A DNA stretch of 64,000 bases from Vibrio sp. 10N (GCF_036245475.1 NZ_BTPM01000002.1:496001-560000); one strand, 5' to 3'. Counted from the first letter of the stretch, positions 8,771-18,209 are shown. Numbers and translations: made by a program. The notes: generated by a model from the sequence alone, not told the origin.

Positions 8771-10069
8771 TTAGTAAAGCAAGCTAGGTAGCCAAAGTGA
8801 TAGGCTTGGGATAAACAGAAGTAGCACTAAACGCACGATATCGACGCACCAAAACGGTGTCACCCCTTTAAATATAGTGCTGGTCTTGATGTCCTTGATC
8901 ACACCTTTTAGAACGAATATGTTTAGCCCCACGGGAGGGGTGATCAGACTAATTTCCGTGACAACAACGACGATAATGCCAAACCAAACGAGATCAAACC
9001 CTAGACTCTCTACAAGTGGGTAGAAAACGGGAATGGTGAGTAGCAGCATTGATAAGCTTTCAAAAACGGTGCCCATCAAAATATACACACACAAGATCAT
9101 CAACATAATGATGATAGGTTCAGTTCCCCAAGAGCTGACGAAATGAACCAACTCACTCGGCAATCCAGCTCTGTTAACAAAGTTGGAATAGATGAGTGCG
9201 CCAATCACAACGCCAAATAGCATGGTACTCGTTCGAGCGGTATCTATAAGTACATCATGGAGTATTCGCCAGCTCAGTGCTCGGCGCGAAAGGGCAATCA
9301 CAAACGCGCCAAATGCCCCTACACCTGCCGCTTCTGTAGGGGTAAATACACCGCCATATATCCCGCCCATGACTAGGGCAAATAGGCCTAGTATGGAGGA
9401 CACGGAGCGCAGTGCTTGCCAACGTTCACGACGTGACAGTTTATCCCCACACGGCCCAGCTTTAGGGTTTCGCCATACCACAAAGCGGGTTGCCATGATG
9501 TAGAGCAGAATGCCCATCAGGCCCGGAATAAAACCTGCAGCAAACAGATCACGGACGCTTTGCTCGGTGAGCACAGCATAGATGATCAGTATTACGCTAG
9601 GGGGGATCAAAATGCCAAGTGTGCCACCTGCCGCAATGGATGCCGCCGCAAGTCCATCGGAATAACCGTATTTGCGCATCGATGGCATCGCGACTTGAGC
9701 CATAGTGGCTGACGTTGCCAAACTTGAGCCTGAAATCGCAGAAAAGCCACCACATGCAGCAACCGTTGCCATCGCAAGACCACCTTTTCGGTGTCCCAAA
9801 AATGCGTAGCAAGCGCGGTAAAGCTCTTGTGATAGACCCGCTTTAGTGATGAGGTTCCCCATCAAAATAAACATTGGAATAACGGACAGCCCATAATCTT
9901 GCGCGGTGTCGATAAGGCGTTTTGCACTGATTGATAGAGCACTGTTAAAGTTCCAGTCTCCAAGCGCAGCATAGCCCAAAAAGCCTACGACCCCCATGGC
10001 AAAAGCGATAGGCATTCGAAGCAAGATCAAGCACAGCAGTGCAGCAAATCCTAACAGAGTAATAATCAT
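8771..10069 (-). CDS. dctM: TRAP transporter large permease (DctM-like)
   Basis: A 432-residue polytopic membrane protein of about a dozen hydrophobic segments. It carries family blocks such as LMGNLITKAGLSQELYRACYAFLGHRKGGLAMATVAACGGFSAISGSSLATSATMAQVA and ITPPVGLNIFVLKG. In TRAP systems this subunit forms the sodium-coupled permease with the small subunit and receives substrate from a periplasmic binding protein. Its ATG overlaps the end of the DctQ-like gene by four bases (ATGA), indicating coupling. It is the last gene of a dctP-dctQ-dctM operon. The substrate cannot be told from the sequence; carboxylates are the usual class. Confidence 0.93.
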   Translation of the reverse strand: MIITLLGFAALLCLILLRMPIAFAMGVVGFLGYAALGDWNFNSALSISAKRLIDTAQDYGLSVIPMFILMGNLITKAGLSQELYRACYAFLGHRKGGLAMATVAACGGFSAISGSSLATSATMAQVAMPSMRKYGYSDGLAAASIAAGGTLGILIPPSVILIIYAVLTEQSVRDLFAAGFIPGLMGILLYIMATRFVVWRNPKAGPCGDKLSRRERWQALRSVSSILGLFALVMGGIYGGVFTPTEAAGVGAFGAFVIALSRRALSWRILHDVLIDTARTSTMLFGVVIGALIYSNFVNRAGLPSELVHFVSSWGTEPIIIMLMILCVYILMGTVFESLSMLLLTIPVFYPLVESLGFDLVWFGIIVVVVTEISLITPPVGLNIFVLKGVIKDIKTSTIFKGVTPFWCVDIVRLVLLLFIPSLSLWLPSLLY

Positions 10070-10596
10070 TGTGGGCGTCCTTGCGTCGGATAATGTTTGT
10101 CAAAAAGGTGAGTCAAAATGAGGACTACACAAGTAATAGCGGTTAACCAACAGGTGATCGCCAGAAAGTAGATCAGGTAATAGATGGGGAGCTCCAAATA
10201 CTCACTCACTTCTTCATAACGATGGGAACGTGTCGCTAGCTGCCAGACTTTGTCACCGATAGCGAACAAGCTAATGGCAATGGCGATATTGAACAGGACA
10301 TCGCGAAGCGAACGCACCCGGTGGTTCATTAAACCCTCCATAAGGTCGACACTGATGTGCTCTTTGCGCCAGGTGACCAACGGCAACGAGGTAAATATGA
10401 GACTTCCTAGCAATAGTTCGGTCAGTTCTACGCTTCCGACAAGTGGGCTGCCAAAGACATAACGCCCAACCACATCGACACATGTGACTGACATAAGCGC
10501 GAGAAGCTGTAGGCAAGCAAAGAGTCCGAATAAATGATAAAGATACTGGGCTGAGTGCTCCCAGTATCGAAATAACGTTTTAAGCATGGTGATCAT
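10066..10596 (-). CDS. dctQ: TRAP transporter small permease (DctQ-like)
   Basis: A 176-residue protein with four hydrophobic segments and the DctQ pattern (SVTCVDVVGRYVFGSPLVGSVELTELLLGSLIFTSLPLVTWRKEHISVDL). In TRAP uptake systems it pairs with the large permease in the inner membrane. It lies nine bases after the binding-protein gene and overlaps the large permease gene. No clear Shine-Dalgarno site precedes ATG 10596 or the second Met at 10587, so translation is probably coupled to the upstream gene. The four-segment topology and central Arg/Glu residues match the family length. Confidence 0.92.
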   Translation of the reverse strand: MITMLKTLFRYWEHSAQYLYHLFGLFACLQLLALMSVTCVDVVGRYVFGSPLVGSVELTELLLGSLIFTSLPLVTWRKEHISVDLMEGLMNHRVRSLRDVLFNIAIAISLFAIGDKVWQLATRSHRYEEVSEYLELPIYYLIYFLAITCWLTAITCVVLILTHLFDKHYPTQGRPQ

Positions 10597-10605
10597 CGCT
10601 ACGCT

Positions 10606-11640
10606 CTATGGTAATTCGAGTGGTTGGTATTGTTCAGCTTCTTGACGAAAGGCTTGTAATGCGGTTTTGGCATCCACACCTCGACGATTGGCTTTTTTAA
10701 TCCACTCTTCATCCATTCCTTCGGTGATTTTTTCGAAGTAGGCGATATCTGAGTCACTGGCTTCAACGACAGTACTACCTGTCGCGCGGATGTCGGCTTC
10801 ACCTATGTCGTCAGCCGTTGCCCACGCGCGACCTGCCAGTGCAGACAGTTTTTCTCCCGACACTTGGCGGATCGCTTGTCTGTCTTCCTCACTTAGGCTG
10901 GACATGAAGTCAGGACTCAAGAACATGCCAAACGAACCAAGGTACATGCCATGCGGCATCTTGATGGTATAAGGTGCGACCTCTTTGTAGCGGCCTACAC
11001 GCATGTAGTCCATTTGCATGAAGATACCGTCTGCCACACCTTGTGCGAGCAACTCGTATGCTTTAGTCGCCGGTGCATTGACGCCCGTGACGCCTAGGCG
11101 TTTACCGATCTCAGTGGAAACACCCCCGCCGATGCGAATTTTGAGTCCTTTCACAGACTCCAATGAATCTACAGGCTGACGCAAATGGATGTGCCCAGGG
11201 CCATGGACAAACAGCGCAGCAAGCTCAACACCATCGTTTTCACCCGACTTGGCAAAATACTCCTGATTGATGCGCCAGTGTGCGACAGATACGGCTTCCG
11301 CACCTGCTTTAACCCCTGGAAGTTCCACCATTTGTGGAAGTTGGAAGCGCCCTGGGATATAGCCATGGAATGTCCATGCCGCATCGACAGCCCCGTCTTC
11401 GACCAAGTCGACTAAGCTCTTAGGGTGTCCCATGTTGTATTCGATCTTAACGGTGACTCGTCCGTCAGTTGCTTGTTCAATCCATTCACCCCAAGTAGGG
11501 ATGACATCAGCGTTCATTGTATGGTTTGGGCTTAACCATGTGCCGACACGCAATTGCTTACTATCGGCCAGTGCTGAAAAAGAGGGTAAGGCGGCAAGAG
11601 AGACCAAACTAAGGGCTCGTAAAAGGTTTGTTGTTTTCAT
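10606..11640 (-). CDS. dctP: TRAP transporter substrate-binding protein (DctP-like)
   Basis: A 344-residue periplasmic protein with a standard signal peptide (MKTTNLLRALSLVSLAALPSFSALA). The mature part has the DctP fold, including GLKIRIGGGVSTEIGKRLGV with the arginine that binds the substrate carboxylate in characterised members, and QMDYMRVGRYKEVAPY. Start 11640 is chosen because it gives the signal peptide and has AGGA seven bases upstream; a longer frame to 11694 adds a non-signal segment. It is first in the TRAP operon. The ligand is unknown. The gene order P-Q-M is the classic arrangement. Confidence 0.92.
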   Translation of the reverse strand: MKTTNLLRALSLVSLAALPSFSALADSKQLRVGTWLSPNHTMNADVIPTWGEWIEQATDGRVTVKIEYNMGHPKSLVDLVEDGAVDAAWTFHGYIPGRFQLPQMVELPGVKAGAEAVSVAHWRINQEYFAKSGENDGVELAALFVHGPGHIHLRQPVDSLESVKGLKIRIGGGVSTEIGKRLGVTGVNAPATKAYELLAQGVADGIFMQMDYMRVGRYKEVAPYTIKMPHGMYLGSFGMFLSPDFMSSLSEEDRQAIRQVSGEKLSALAGRAWATADDIGEADIRATGSTVVEASDSDIAYFEKITEGMDEEWIKKANRRGVDAKTALQAFRQEAEQYQPLELP

Positions 11641-11827
11641 TGTAATGTCCTGTTTTGTCACTAAAAAAGAAAGTGAGAAAACAACATTGCACAAGAACTG
11701 TGCAACCGCATTACTAAATAGGGTTACGTAGTGGGTGGTTTGTTGCTAAGGTGTGATCGTGGTTTGACATTTATGAAACATGTGCGTATGCAACAGGATA
11801 AGAGAGCGAGGTGAGTGGAGTCATTGA

Positions 11828-11864
11828 CAGTCGAGAGTGACAGGCATGCTGTGACTCTCGACTG
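11828..11864. terminator. Long inverted repeat after the YitT-type gene
   Basis: CAGTCGAGAGTGACAG pairs with CTGTGACTCTCGACTG (one mismatch) around five bases. It lies 15 bases beyond the stop of the minus-strand gene at 11879. There is no T run, so function as a terminator is likely but not certain. Confidence 0.55.
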
Positions 11865-11878
11865 CAAATATAGACGAA

Positions 11879-12484
11879 TTAATTGGCCACTACAGGCTGG
11901 TAGCGTCCAGGTTTATGGTTCATCGCCAAAATAAGGTTGGTGGCAATTGCGCCTAGTATGGAGAGTCCAATTAGGTAGATATCGACGACAAAGAGTGACA
12001 GAACTACGATTGAACAATCTAGGCCCATTTGCACCTTGCCAGCACGAATCCCGAATCGTTCCTGAAGAAACAGCGCCAGAATATTGAATCCACCAAGGCT
12101 CATCTTATGTCTAAAAATCACCAACATGCCCATGCCAATCAGTCCACCACCAATAAGTGCGGCATAGATTGGCTCAATGTGCGAAATTTGAATGACGTGA
12201 TGCAAATGGTCCACTGCGAATGAGACGATACTCACGGCAACAAAGGTGTTGATGGTGAACTGCCAGCCCATTCGGGTTACAGACAGAATATAGAAAGGCA
12301 GGTTTAGTGCAAAAAACACTTGCCCAAAGCTCAGAGTCGTCACTTTGGTTATAAACAGTGCAAGACCTGCTGTACCACCAGTTAGCAAGCCAACTTGATT
12401 AAAGAAGATAACGCCAAGAGACACCAAAGCGCTCCCAAGCATAAGGGCGAGCAAGTTCTCGCGTAGGCTATGATCTTTATCCAT
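11879..12484 (-). CDS. YitT-family membrane protein
   Basis: A 201-residue integral membrane protein with about six hydrophobic segments and YitT family blocks (NQVGLLTGGTAGLALFITKVT, HKMSLGGFNILALFLQERFGIRAGKVQMGLD). The C-terminal cytoplasmic DUF2179 domain present in many Firmicute members is absent, as in proteobacterial versions. The family is widespread but its substrate is unsettled. The gene appears monocistronic, with no close neighbour on the strand. Its stop is followed by a long inverted repeat. No good Shine-Dalgarno sequence is obvious before the ATG, but the membrane topology supports this start. Confidence 0.8.
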   Translation of the reverse strand: MDKDHSLRENLLALMLGSALVSLGVIFFNQVGLLTGGTAGLALFITKVTTLSFGQVFFALNLPFYILSVTRMGWQFTINTFVAVSIVSFAVDHLHHVIQISHIEPIYAALIGGGLIGMGMLVIFRHKMSLGGFNILALFLQERFGIRAGKVQMGLDCSIVVLSLFVVDIYLIGLSILGAIATNLILAMNHKPGRYQPVVAN

Positions 12485-12665
12485 AAAGAAAATCCAAAAG
12501 TTTGTGCCAGAAATGGCGAGTTGTAACGAATTATTTGCCGGGATGTTAGCCTTCTAGTAAGGGGGATGTCGACAATAGGCACTGTTTTCACTTTTTTATT
12601 GAGTGTTTAGTCAGATTTACACATGGCTCGCAATGCGTGTGAATGGGGCCGTGTTGAAGGAGCTA

Positions 12666-13409
12666 TTAGCTCCTTCTCGCTTTCAGTTCCATACTTCGGA
12701 GAATGTAATCCGTCATCCAAGCGGTGGCGAGCAGACACATCCATACGACAACAACTTGATGAGGGACTTCGACTCGTGACCATACGACAAGAGTCGCAAA
12801 GCCTACCGCTGGCACTGTCCAATAGATGAGTTTGCTCCAGCGAAACCCTTTAAGCTCAGATAAGCTTTCCAGTGAAGCAATAATGCCCGTAATGGAAAGC
12901 GCGACGACAATGGTGTAAGCCTGATCCGCAAACCACAGTGGCAAAATGAGTGCCAATACCCACCAGTTTTGTTTGCGAGACGTGGTTTTGTGCCTAGCAG
13001 CCCACCAAATGACACAAATTGAGACCATCTGAACTAGGGTGATCAACGGCGAACCATCCAATGTACCAAGCAGTTGGCTCACCATGATTCCCGCCTGTAA
13101 CGCACTGACGATCCCCGCGGTAATCATTCTGACATTACGATTGCTGCGCTTTGAGAATGCCACAAAGAGTAGAGGGAACAGCATCCACTGAGTCACAGAA
13201 AGTGAGATAGATTGATGGGGAAGGGTGAGCCCATAACACAGCATGCCCGCAAGCAGTATAAGTCCGCTGGCGCCTTTGCGCGGCAGTACCCAAAGAGCAG
13301 GAATGGCTAACGCCAAAACGGAGATATCACCGTCGCTCACGCCAATTGCCTTGGCACAGGTAATGGCCAATAAAGTTGTAATGACAAAATGCAAACTAGA
13401 AACCATCAT
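12666..13409 (-). CDS. Multi-pass membrane protein of unknown function
   Basis: A 247-residue hydrophobic protein with about eight predicted membrane segments (for example VLALAIPALWVLP, GLILLAGMLCYGLTLP, WWVLALILPLWFA). I do not recognise the family. It follows the 509-residue transporter-like gene by 53 bases with a terminator-like hairpin between, so it may be the attenuated second gene of one operon. GAGAG precedes the ATG ATG start at a slightly short distance. A small hairpin (GAAGGAGCT / AGCTCCTTC) overlaps its stop codon. Confidence 0.65.
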   Translation of the reverse strand: MMVSSLHFVITTLLAITCAKAIGVSDGDISVLALAIPALWVLPRKGASGLILLAGMLCYGLTLPHQSISLSVTQWMLFPLLFVAFSKRSNRNVRMITAGIVSALQAGIMVSQLLGTLDGSPLITLVQMVSICVIWWAARHKTTSRKQNWWVLALILPLWFADQAYTIVVALSITGIIASLESLSELKGFRWSKLIYWTVPAVGFATLVVWSRVEVPHQVVVVWMCLLATAWMTDYILRSMELKARRS

Positions 13410-13424
13410 AATCTCTCAATTTTA

Positions 13425-13452
13425 GAACCCAACTAAAGGAGTTGGGTTCTAA
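13425..13452 (-). terminator. Intergenic hairpin between two membrane-protein genes
   Basis: AGAACCCAACT pairs with AGTTGGGTTCT around a short loop between the stop at 13463 and the start at 13409, followed on the minus strand by AAAATT rather than a T run. It probably works as an attenuator or mRNA stabiliser inside an operon. Confidence 0.5.
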
Positions 13453-13462
13453 ATATCAAATG

Positions 13463-14992
13463 TTAAATCGAGAGCGCGGAGTAGATCACGCCTAGCGTAC
13501 CGAGAGTGAAGATAAGCAATACGATCTTGCTAGACATTTCACCGTTGTTCTCTGTCGCTTTACCAAACAGGCCAAACACTAATGGATGCACCAAGAATGG
13601 CGTAGCAAAGATGAAAGTGATCATGCTTGCTGCACTATCGCCGAACATTCCACCTTGCGTTGCTGCGAACAAGCCAAAGTGAGACAGACCCGAAGCCGCT
13701 GCCATCGATGCGTGCTCAATAGGCATGCCTGCGAAGTGAAGAATTGTGAAGCTGCCGAATACCGCGACAATCTGCCAGCCAAACGAGAACTGCATGAGCC
13801 CCTTCACTTCGGTGGCGTGGTCACCATTTGCTTTACGAAGGTTTATGGTTGCTAGGTACACACAGGCTAAACCAACCAGAACTAGAGGCAGAGTCCAACC
13901 GACAAGTAACGCGCCACGCTCCGCACTCGCTGCAAGAATCGTAAATACAAAGATATGACCAAGGAATGGGATATTGATCATAATTGGCGCACGCGCTGCC
14001 GCCGTGTAGCCAAAGTCACCTGCAGTACATGCGCCCGTTAAGCCTGAGTGTGACAAGCCGCCTGCCATCCCCGGAGCAAGGTTACGAACGTGGTTCGCTT
14101 TGGCTAGGAAAATAAGGATAGTCAGACCTCCGAACATCCAAAACATTTGTCCCGCAAAGCCATAAACGATCACGCTTTGCAGACCTGGAATACTGAACGC
14201 TTCCAACATGTGAGAACCACCAACCAAGAAGGTACCGGTTAGTAGCACTGGGATGCCTGCGAACAATAGTGAGTTCAGTGTTGGGCCTGCTTTCCACTTT
14301 GGCAGTAACATGCCTAATCCTGAAGAAATGATCATGGCAAAGAAGATTTGTGGCAAACCAATCACACTGGCGACAAGGTGAGAAAGCCTTAGTGATAGCA
14401 TCATGATGATGACAATGGTTAGAATTTCTACAGTACCTTTGGCCAAGTATGTACGCATCTTAGCGACTTCTTTTTTGCTATCGATGAAGATAATCGCAGC
14501 ACCGATACAAAGGTAAGCCATAGCCAAATATGAGTCACCCATAGGGTTAGCGCCACTTCGACCTGTTAGCAATGCCGAGATCATTTCAATGCCCATTAGC
14601 AAAACAAATGCTCTAATGATGTACACGAACTGAGTGCTTGTCGTGCCAAAAAACACTTCATTCTTCGCAGGAACGGCTAGTACATCAACGTGGCCAGTTT
14701 GCTTGGAGAGCAATCGACGGATCTCTTGCCCCCCGACAAAGAATGTGGCGATGAGTGCAATAACCGTAGTTTGGCTTAATAGGACGATAGCGGGGAATTC
14801 TTTAAGCCCCGGTTGAGCAAGCCCAGTTTTTACAAACAAGGTGCCCATAAGTAGACCAAGCACGACAATGACAAGAACAGCCGAGTACTTAGTATTTGCG
14901 ACGATGGTTCTTGAAAGCAGAACCATGATGACCACTGCCACCATTGAAAACAATAAATGATTAAACGAAATCAGATACGAAAAGTGTTCCAT
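13463..14992 (-). CDS. Polytopic membrane protein, possible symporter
   Basis: A 509-residue protein with roughly twelve to fourteen hydrophobic segments. The opening (LLSRTIVANTKYSAVLVIVVLGLLMG) loosely recalls sodium/glutamate symporters. Glycine-rich re-entrant-like stretches such as APGMAGGLSHSGLTGACTAGDFGYTAAARAP and GLSHFGLFAATQGGMFGDSAASM suggest a secondary transporter with two pseudo-symmetric halves. I cannot assign a family or substrate. It is probably the first gene of a two-gene unit with the membrane protein downstream. The start gives a hydrophobic N-terminus directly after a short polar segment. Confidence 0.7.
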   Translation of the reverse strand: MEHFSYLISFNHLLFSMVAVVIMVLLSRTIVANTKYSAVLVIVVLGLLMGTLFVKTGLAQPGLKEFPAIVLLSQTTVIALIATFFVGGQEIRRLLSKQTGHVDVLAVPAKNEVFFGTTSTQFVYIIRAFVLLMGIEMISALLTGRSGANPMGDSYLAMAYLCIGAAIIFIDSKKEVAKMRTYLAKGTVEILTIVIIMMLSLRLSHLVASVIGLPQIFFAMIISSGLGMLLPKWKAGPTLNSLLFAGIPVLLTGTFLVGGSHMLEAFSIPGLQSVIVYGFAGQMFWMFGGLTILIFLAKANHVRNLAPGMAGGLSHSGLTGACTAGDFGYTAAARAPIMINIPFLGHIFVFTILAASAERGALLVGWTLPLVLVGLACVYLATINLRKANGDHATEVKGLMQFSFGWQIVAVFGSFTILHFAGMPIEHASMAAASGLSHFGLFAATQGGMFGDSAASMITFIFATPFLVHPLVFGLFGKATENNGEMSSKIVLLIFTLGTLGVIYSALSI

Positions 14993-15352
14993 TAATTACA
15001 CCAGAGAAGTCAGTGAAAGCAGCGACATTAGCGAGCTCTAAATTTATGGCGGGGATCCTATAAGAATTTATTGGGACGATGTACTTCAAAAATGTAACGG
15101 CTGAAACACTTCATCATACAAATGATTTTTCGTTGATTGGCTCGTTTGGCTGATAGCTTTGTGTTGAGGTGGAAAATCTTTATAAAACAATAGATAAAGT
15201 GATTTCTTAATTTTTGTTGTTTTGGAAGACTTCAGTTTTTTCGAGGTTTTTGCTCGATATAAAGGTTGAATCTATAGCTTGGTTGTCCCCTGTGTTTGAC
15301 GTCTCTAAATTAGCCACTCACAATAAAGCAAAGCCATAAAATATAGAGTGCT
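14993..15352. other. Divergent intergenic region, no gene seen
   Basis: These 360 A+T-rich bases separate the minus-strand transporter and plus-strand acpH. Apart from a sigma-70-like promoter for acpH at 15296-15324 I see no coding frame or RNA gene. Confidence 0.6.
15296..15324 (+). promoter_or_regulatory. Sigma-70-like promoter for acpH
   Basis: TTGACG at 15296-15301, a 17-base spacer and CACAAT at 15319-15324, placed 28 bases before the acpH start. The -10 is imperfect. Confidence 0.45.
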
Positions 15353-15934
15353 ATGAACTTTCTAGCTCATTTACACATTGCCGAGCATTGTGACAGCAGT
15401 TTACTGGGAAACTTGTTAGGGGACTTTGTCAAAGGTGACCCTACGAAGACCTATCACCAGGAAATTGCGGAAGGCATCATGTTGCATCGATTCGTCGATT
15501 CCTATACAGACAATCACCCCATTATGAAGCAGTGCAAAACCTTATTTGATGCCGAGCTAAAGCGCTTTTCGCCTATCGCGATGGATATGTTTTGGGATCA
15601 TTGTCTTGCGAAACATTGGACTCGTTTTCATCGTCAACCCCTTGCGCAGTTTGTTGATCATGCAGAGCTGACCATTAAGCAGACTTCAGCCCCATTACCA
15701 GAGCGATTTGTTCGTATGAGCACTCATATGTGGCAAGGGCGCTGGCTCGAGTCGTATCAAGATTTCGATAACATTAAGTTTGCCCTTGAGAGAATGTCTC
15801 TGCGAAGCATGCGAATGGCACCGCTAGCAGAATGCGGAGGGCAACTGCAGGAAAACTATCAGCAATTTTCAGAGTTTTTCAGTCAGTTGTATCCAGAGGT
15901 GTTAGAAAACGCAAAACAGCAGGCTAATCAATAG
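15353..15934 (+). CDS. acpH: Acyl carrier protein phosphodiesterase
   Basis: A 193-residue AcpH-family protein, the usual length. It starts MNFLAHLHIAEHCDSSLLGNLLGDFVKGD and carries IMLHRFVDSYTDNHP and MDMFWDHCLAKHW, with the conserved His/Asp metal-binding residues of this HD-like family. AcpH removes the 4'-phosphopantetheine arm from acyl carrier protein in the cytoplasm, recycling apo-ACP. It is monocistronic, with its own likely promoter. The rhlE gene follows after 81 bases in the same direction, a separation that suggests an independent promoter. No unusual features. Confidence 0.9.
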   Translation: MNFLAHLHIAEHCDSSLLGNLLGDFVKGDPTKTYHQEIAEGIMLHRFVDSYTDNHPIMKQCKTLFDAELKRFSPIAMDMFWDHCLAKHWTRFHRQPLAQFVDHAELTIKQTSAPLPERFVRMSTHMWQGRWLESYQDFDNIKFALERMSLRSMRMAPLAECGGQLQENYQQFSEFFSQLYPEVLENAKQQANQ

Positions 15935-16015
15935 AGTCGATAAGAATAGCATTAACCTAACGCGCGGTTTCTGGTACACTCGCGACCCTTTTGAATACAT
16001 CCTGTTGGCGACGTT

Positions 16016-17308
16016 ATGACAGACAAGACTTTACTCGATACTGCTAATGAGCAGTCCACCTTTGATGACTTTGCATTGAGCGACACGCTAAAGCAAAATC
16101 TTGCTGATCTTAATTACACATCGCCGACACCGATTCAGGAAAAAGCCATTCCATTTGTCTTGGACGGCAAAGACATTCTTGCAGGTGCGCAAACAGGTAC
16201 AGGTAAAACCGCAGCATTTGGTTTGCCTCTGATTCAGAAACTGCTGGATGATCCAAAGCCAAGAGAGGCGGACAGCAAAGTCATTCGCTCCCTTATTCTC
16301 ACTCCAACGCGTGAGCTCGCGCAGCAAGTGTTTGATAGCTTGGTTCAATACACACAATCGACCGAGCTTAAAGTCGTTGTCGCGTATGGCGGAACCAGTA
16401 TCGGTGTGCAAACGAAAAACCTGCGTGGCGGTGCGGATATCCTAGTGGCAACACCTGGTCGTCTCCTTGACCACCAACATACACGCAATCTAACACTTGC
16501 TGAGTGTGAGTACTTGGTGCTGGATGAAGCAGACCGTATGTTGGATATGGGCTTTATGCCGGATTTGAACCGCATCCTGAAGCGCTTACCAAAAGAGCGT
16601 CAAAACATGATGTTCTCGGCAACGTTCGAGCAGCGTATTAAAACTCTCGCACATCGTATTATGGATCAGCCAGTAGAAGTGCAGGTGACGCCAGCAAACT
16701 CTACCGCCGATACTGTTAAGCAAATGGTCTACCCAGTCGATAAAAAGCGCAAACACGAGCTACTGGCCTACTTAATAGGTTCACGTAATTGGCAGCAAGT
16801 TCTTGTCTTTACCAAAACTAAGCAGGGAAGTGATGCGCTGGCGAAAGAGCTGAAACTTGACGGTATTAAAGCGGTATCGATTAATGGCGACAAAAGCCAA
16901 GGTGCGCGCCAAAAAGCGTTGGACGACTTTAAATCTGGCGCTGTGCGCGCATTGATTGCAACCGATGTCGCTGCTCGTGGTTTAGATATCCAGCAGCTTG
17001 AGCAAGTCGTGAACTACGAGTTGCCATATAAGGCAGAAGACTACATTCACCGTATTGGCCGTACTGGCCGCGCAGGACAAGCGGGTCTTGCGGTATCTCT
17101 GATGAGCCACGATGAGCAGTACCTACTGGAAGCCATCGAGCGCTTGCTGGACACGCGTTTGCCTCAAGAATGGCTAGCGGGATTTGAGCCAAGCCCTGAA
17201 TCTGAAATCGAACCGGATCGCGCGCCACGTCGACGCGGCCGAGGTGCAGATAAGCGCAAGATGAAAGCCAAGCTGAAAATCCACGCAGGACGCGGTAAGA
17301 AGCGCTAA
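16016..17308 (+). CDS. rhlE: DEAD-box ATP-dependent RNA helicase RhlE-like
   Basis: A 430-residue helicase with all DEAD-box motifs in order: Q motif (SPTPIQ), AQTGTGKT, PTRELAQQ, GGTSIG, TPGRLLD, DEAD (VLDEADRMLDMGF), SAT, ATDVAARGLDI and HRIGRTGRAG. It ends in a short basic tail (RRRGRGADKRKMKAKLKIHAGRGKKR), which fits RhlE more than DeaD or SrmB. RhlE helps remodel ribosome assembly intermediates and RNA degradation complexes. A strong hairpin terminator follows immediately. A second DEAD-box gene (deaD) lies 30 kb away in this window. Confidence 0.9.
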   Translation: MTDKTLLDTANEQSTFDDFALSDTLKQNLADLNYTSPTPIQEKAIPFVLDGKDILAGAQTGTGKTAAFGLPLIQKLLDDPKPREADSKVIRSLILTPTRELAQQVFDSLVQYTQSTELKVVVAYGGTSIGVQTKNLRGGADILVATPGRLLDHQHTRNLTLAECEYLVLDEADRMLDMGFMPDLNRILKRLPKERQNMMFSATFEQRIKTLAHRIMDQPVEVQVTPANSTADTVKQMVYPVDKKRKHELLAYLIGSRNWQQVLVFTKTKQGSDALAKELKLDGIKAVSINGDKSQGARQKALDDFKSGAVRALIATDVAARGLDIQQLEQVVNYELPYKAEDYIHRIGRTGRAGQAGLAVSLMSHDEQYLLEAIERLLDTRLPQEWLAGFEPSPESEIEPDRAPRRRGRGADKRKMKAKLKIHAGRGKKR

Positions 17309-17312
17309 AGAG

Positions 17313-17352
17313 AACAACAAAGACAAATCTTAGGGTTTGTCTTTGTTGTTTA
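17313..17352 (+). terminator. Terminator of rhlE
   Basis: A perfect 15-pair stem (AACAACAAAGACAAA / TTTGTCTTTGTTGTT) around eight bases, four bases after the stop codon. Confidence 0.8.
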
Positions 17353-17417
17353 TAGGGTATGTCCAGAGGATGGAAAATCATTTATGCTTTTGTTTCTTAT
17401 AATAAAGGAGAAAAAGC

Positions 17418-18194
17418 ATGGATGTTTTTGACGTTCTTCACCAGCACCGTTCTATTCGCCAATATCACGATGATCCTATCGCCCCAGAGCTGCTAGATGA
17501 AATTCTCCAAGCCGGCGTGCGCGCTTCATCATCCGGCAATATGCAGTCTTATTCGATAATTGTGACTCAAGATAAAGCGCGACGAGAAGCTTTGTATGAG
17601 CCTCACATGAAGCAAAACATGGTAGTAGACGCACCTGTGCTTCTCACATTTTGCGCTGATTTTCGCAGAATGCGTAAGTGGTTAAAGCAAAGTGATGCAC
17701 CGCTCAACTTCGATAATTTTATGAGCTTTATGATCGCAGCCATCGATGCCACTCTAGTTTCACAAAATGTCGCCATTGCTGCAGAGGCAAAAGGGTTGGG
17801 GCTTTGCTATATGGGCTCAACGCTGGCCAATTGTGACAAAATAGGTGAGATTTTAGACCTGCCAGAGGGCGTGGTTCCTGTCGTTGGTTATTCATTAGGT
17901 TACCCTGCAGAAAACCCAGAAATCCGCGACCGACTTCCAATGGCTGGTTTAGTGCATCACGAGGTATATCAAGATCAGGACGATGCCACGATAGAAGCTA
18001 TCTACCAACAGCGTGAAATAGACGGGTGGGCACGCTACATGTCATATCCAGACCTCAAGCAGATGATCGAAGAATCCGACGTTGAGAACCTCGCTCAGAT
18101 ATACACAAAACTTAAATACACCCGAGAGTCACACGTGGACTTTTCAAAAAGCGTGTTGAGTTATCTTGAGAAGCAAGGGTTTATGAATCAGTAG
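17418..18194 (+). CDS. NfsA/FRP-type nitroreductase-family flavoprotein
   Basis: A 258-residue FMN-dependent nitroreductase-family protein. The N-terminus HRSIRQYHDDPIAPELLDEILQAGVRASSSGNMQSYSIIVT carries the flavin-phosphate-binding Arg/Ser residues, and GLGLCYMGST plus VVPVVGYSLGYPAENP complete the fold. Family members reduce nitroaromatics, quinones or flavins with NAD(P)H in the cytoplasm. The length suits the NfsA/FRP group. AAAGGAG precedes the ATG at normal spacing. It is monocistronic between two strong terminators. The physiological substrate is unknown. Confidence 0.88.
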   Translation: MDVFDVLHQHRSIRQYHDDPIAPELLDEILQAGVRASSSGNMQSYSIIVTQDKARREALYEPHMKQNMVVDAPVLLTFCADFRRMRKWLKQSDAPLNFDNFMSFMIAAIDATLVSQNVAIAAEAKGLGLCYMGSTLANCDKIGEILDLPEGVVPVVGYSLGYPAENPEIRDRLPMAGLVHHEVYQDQDDATIEAIYQQREIDGWARYMSYPDLKQMIEESDVENLAQIYTKLKYTRESHVDFSKSVLSYLEKQGFMNQ

Positions 18195-18209
18195 TCATTT
18201 ACCACGTTT

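Noticed and set aside
11641..11878. CRP-like TGTGA sequence near 11749
   Set aside because: The second half-site does not match and its position relative to dctP is uncertain.
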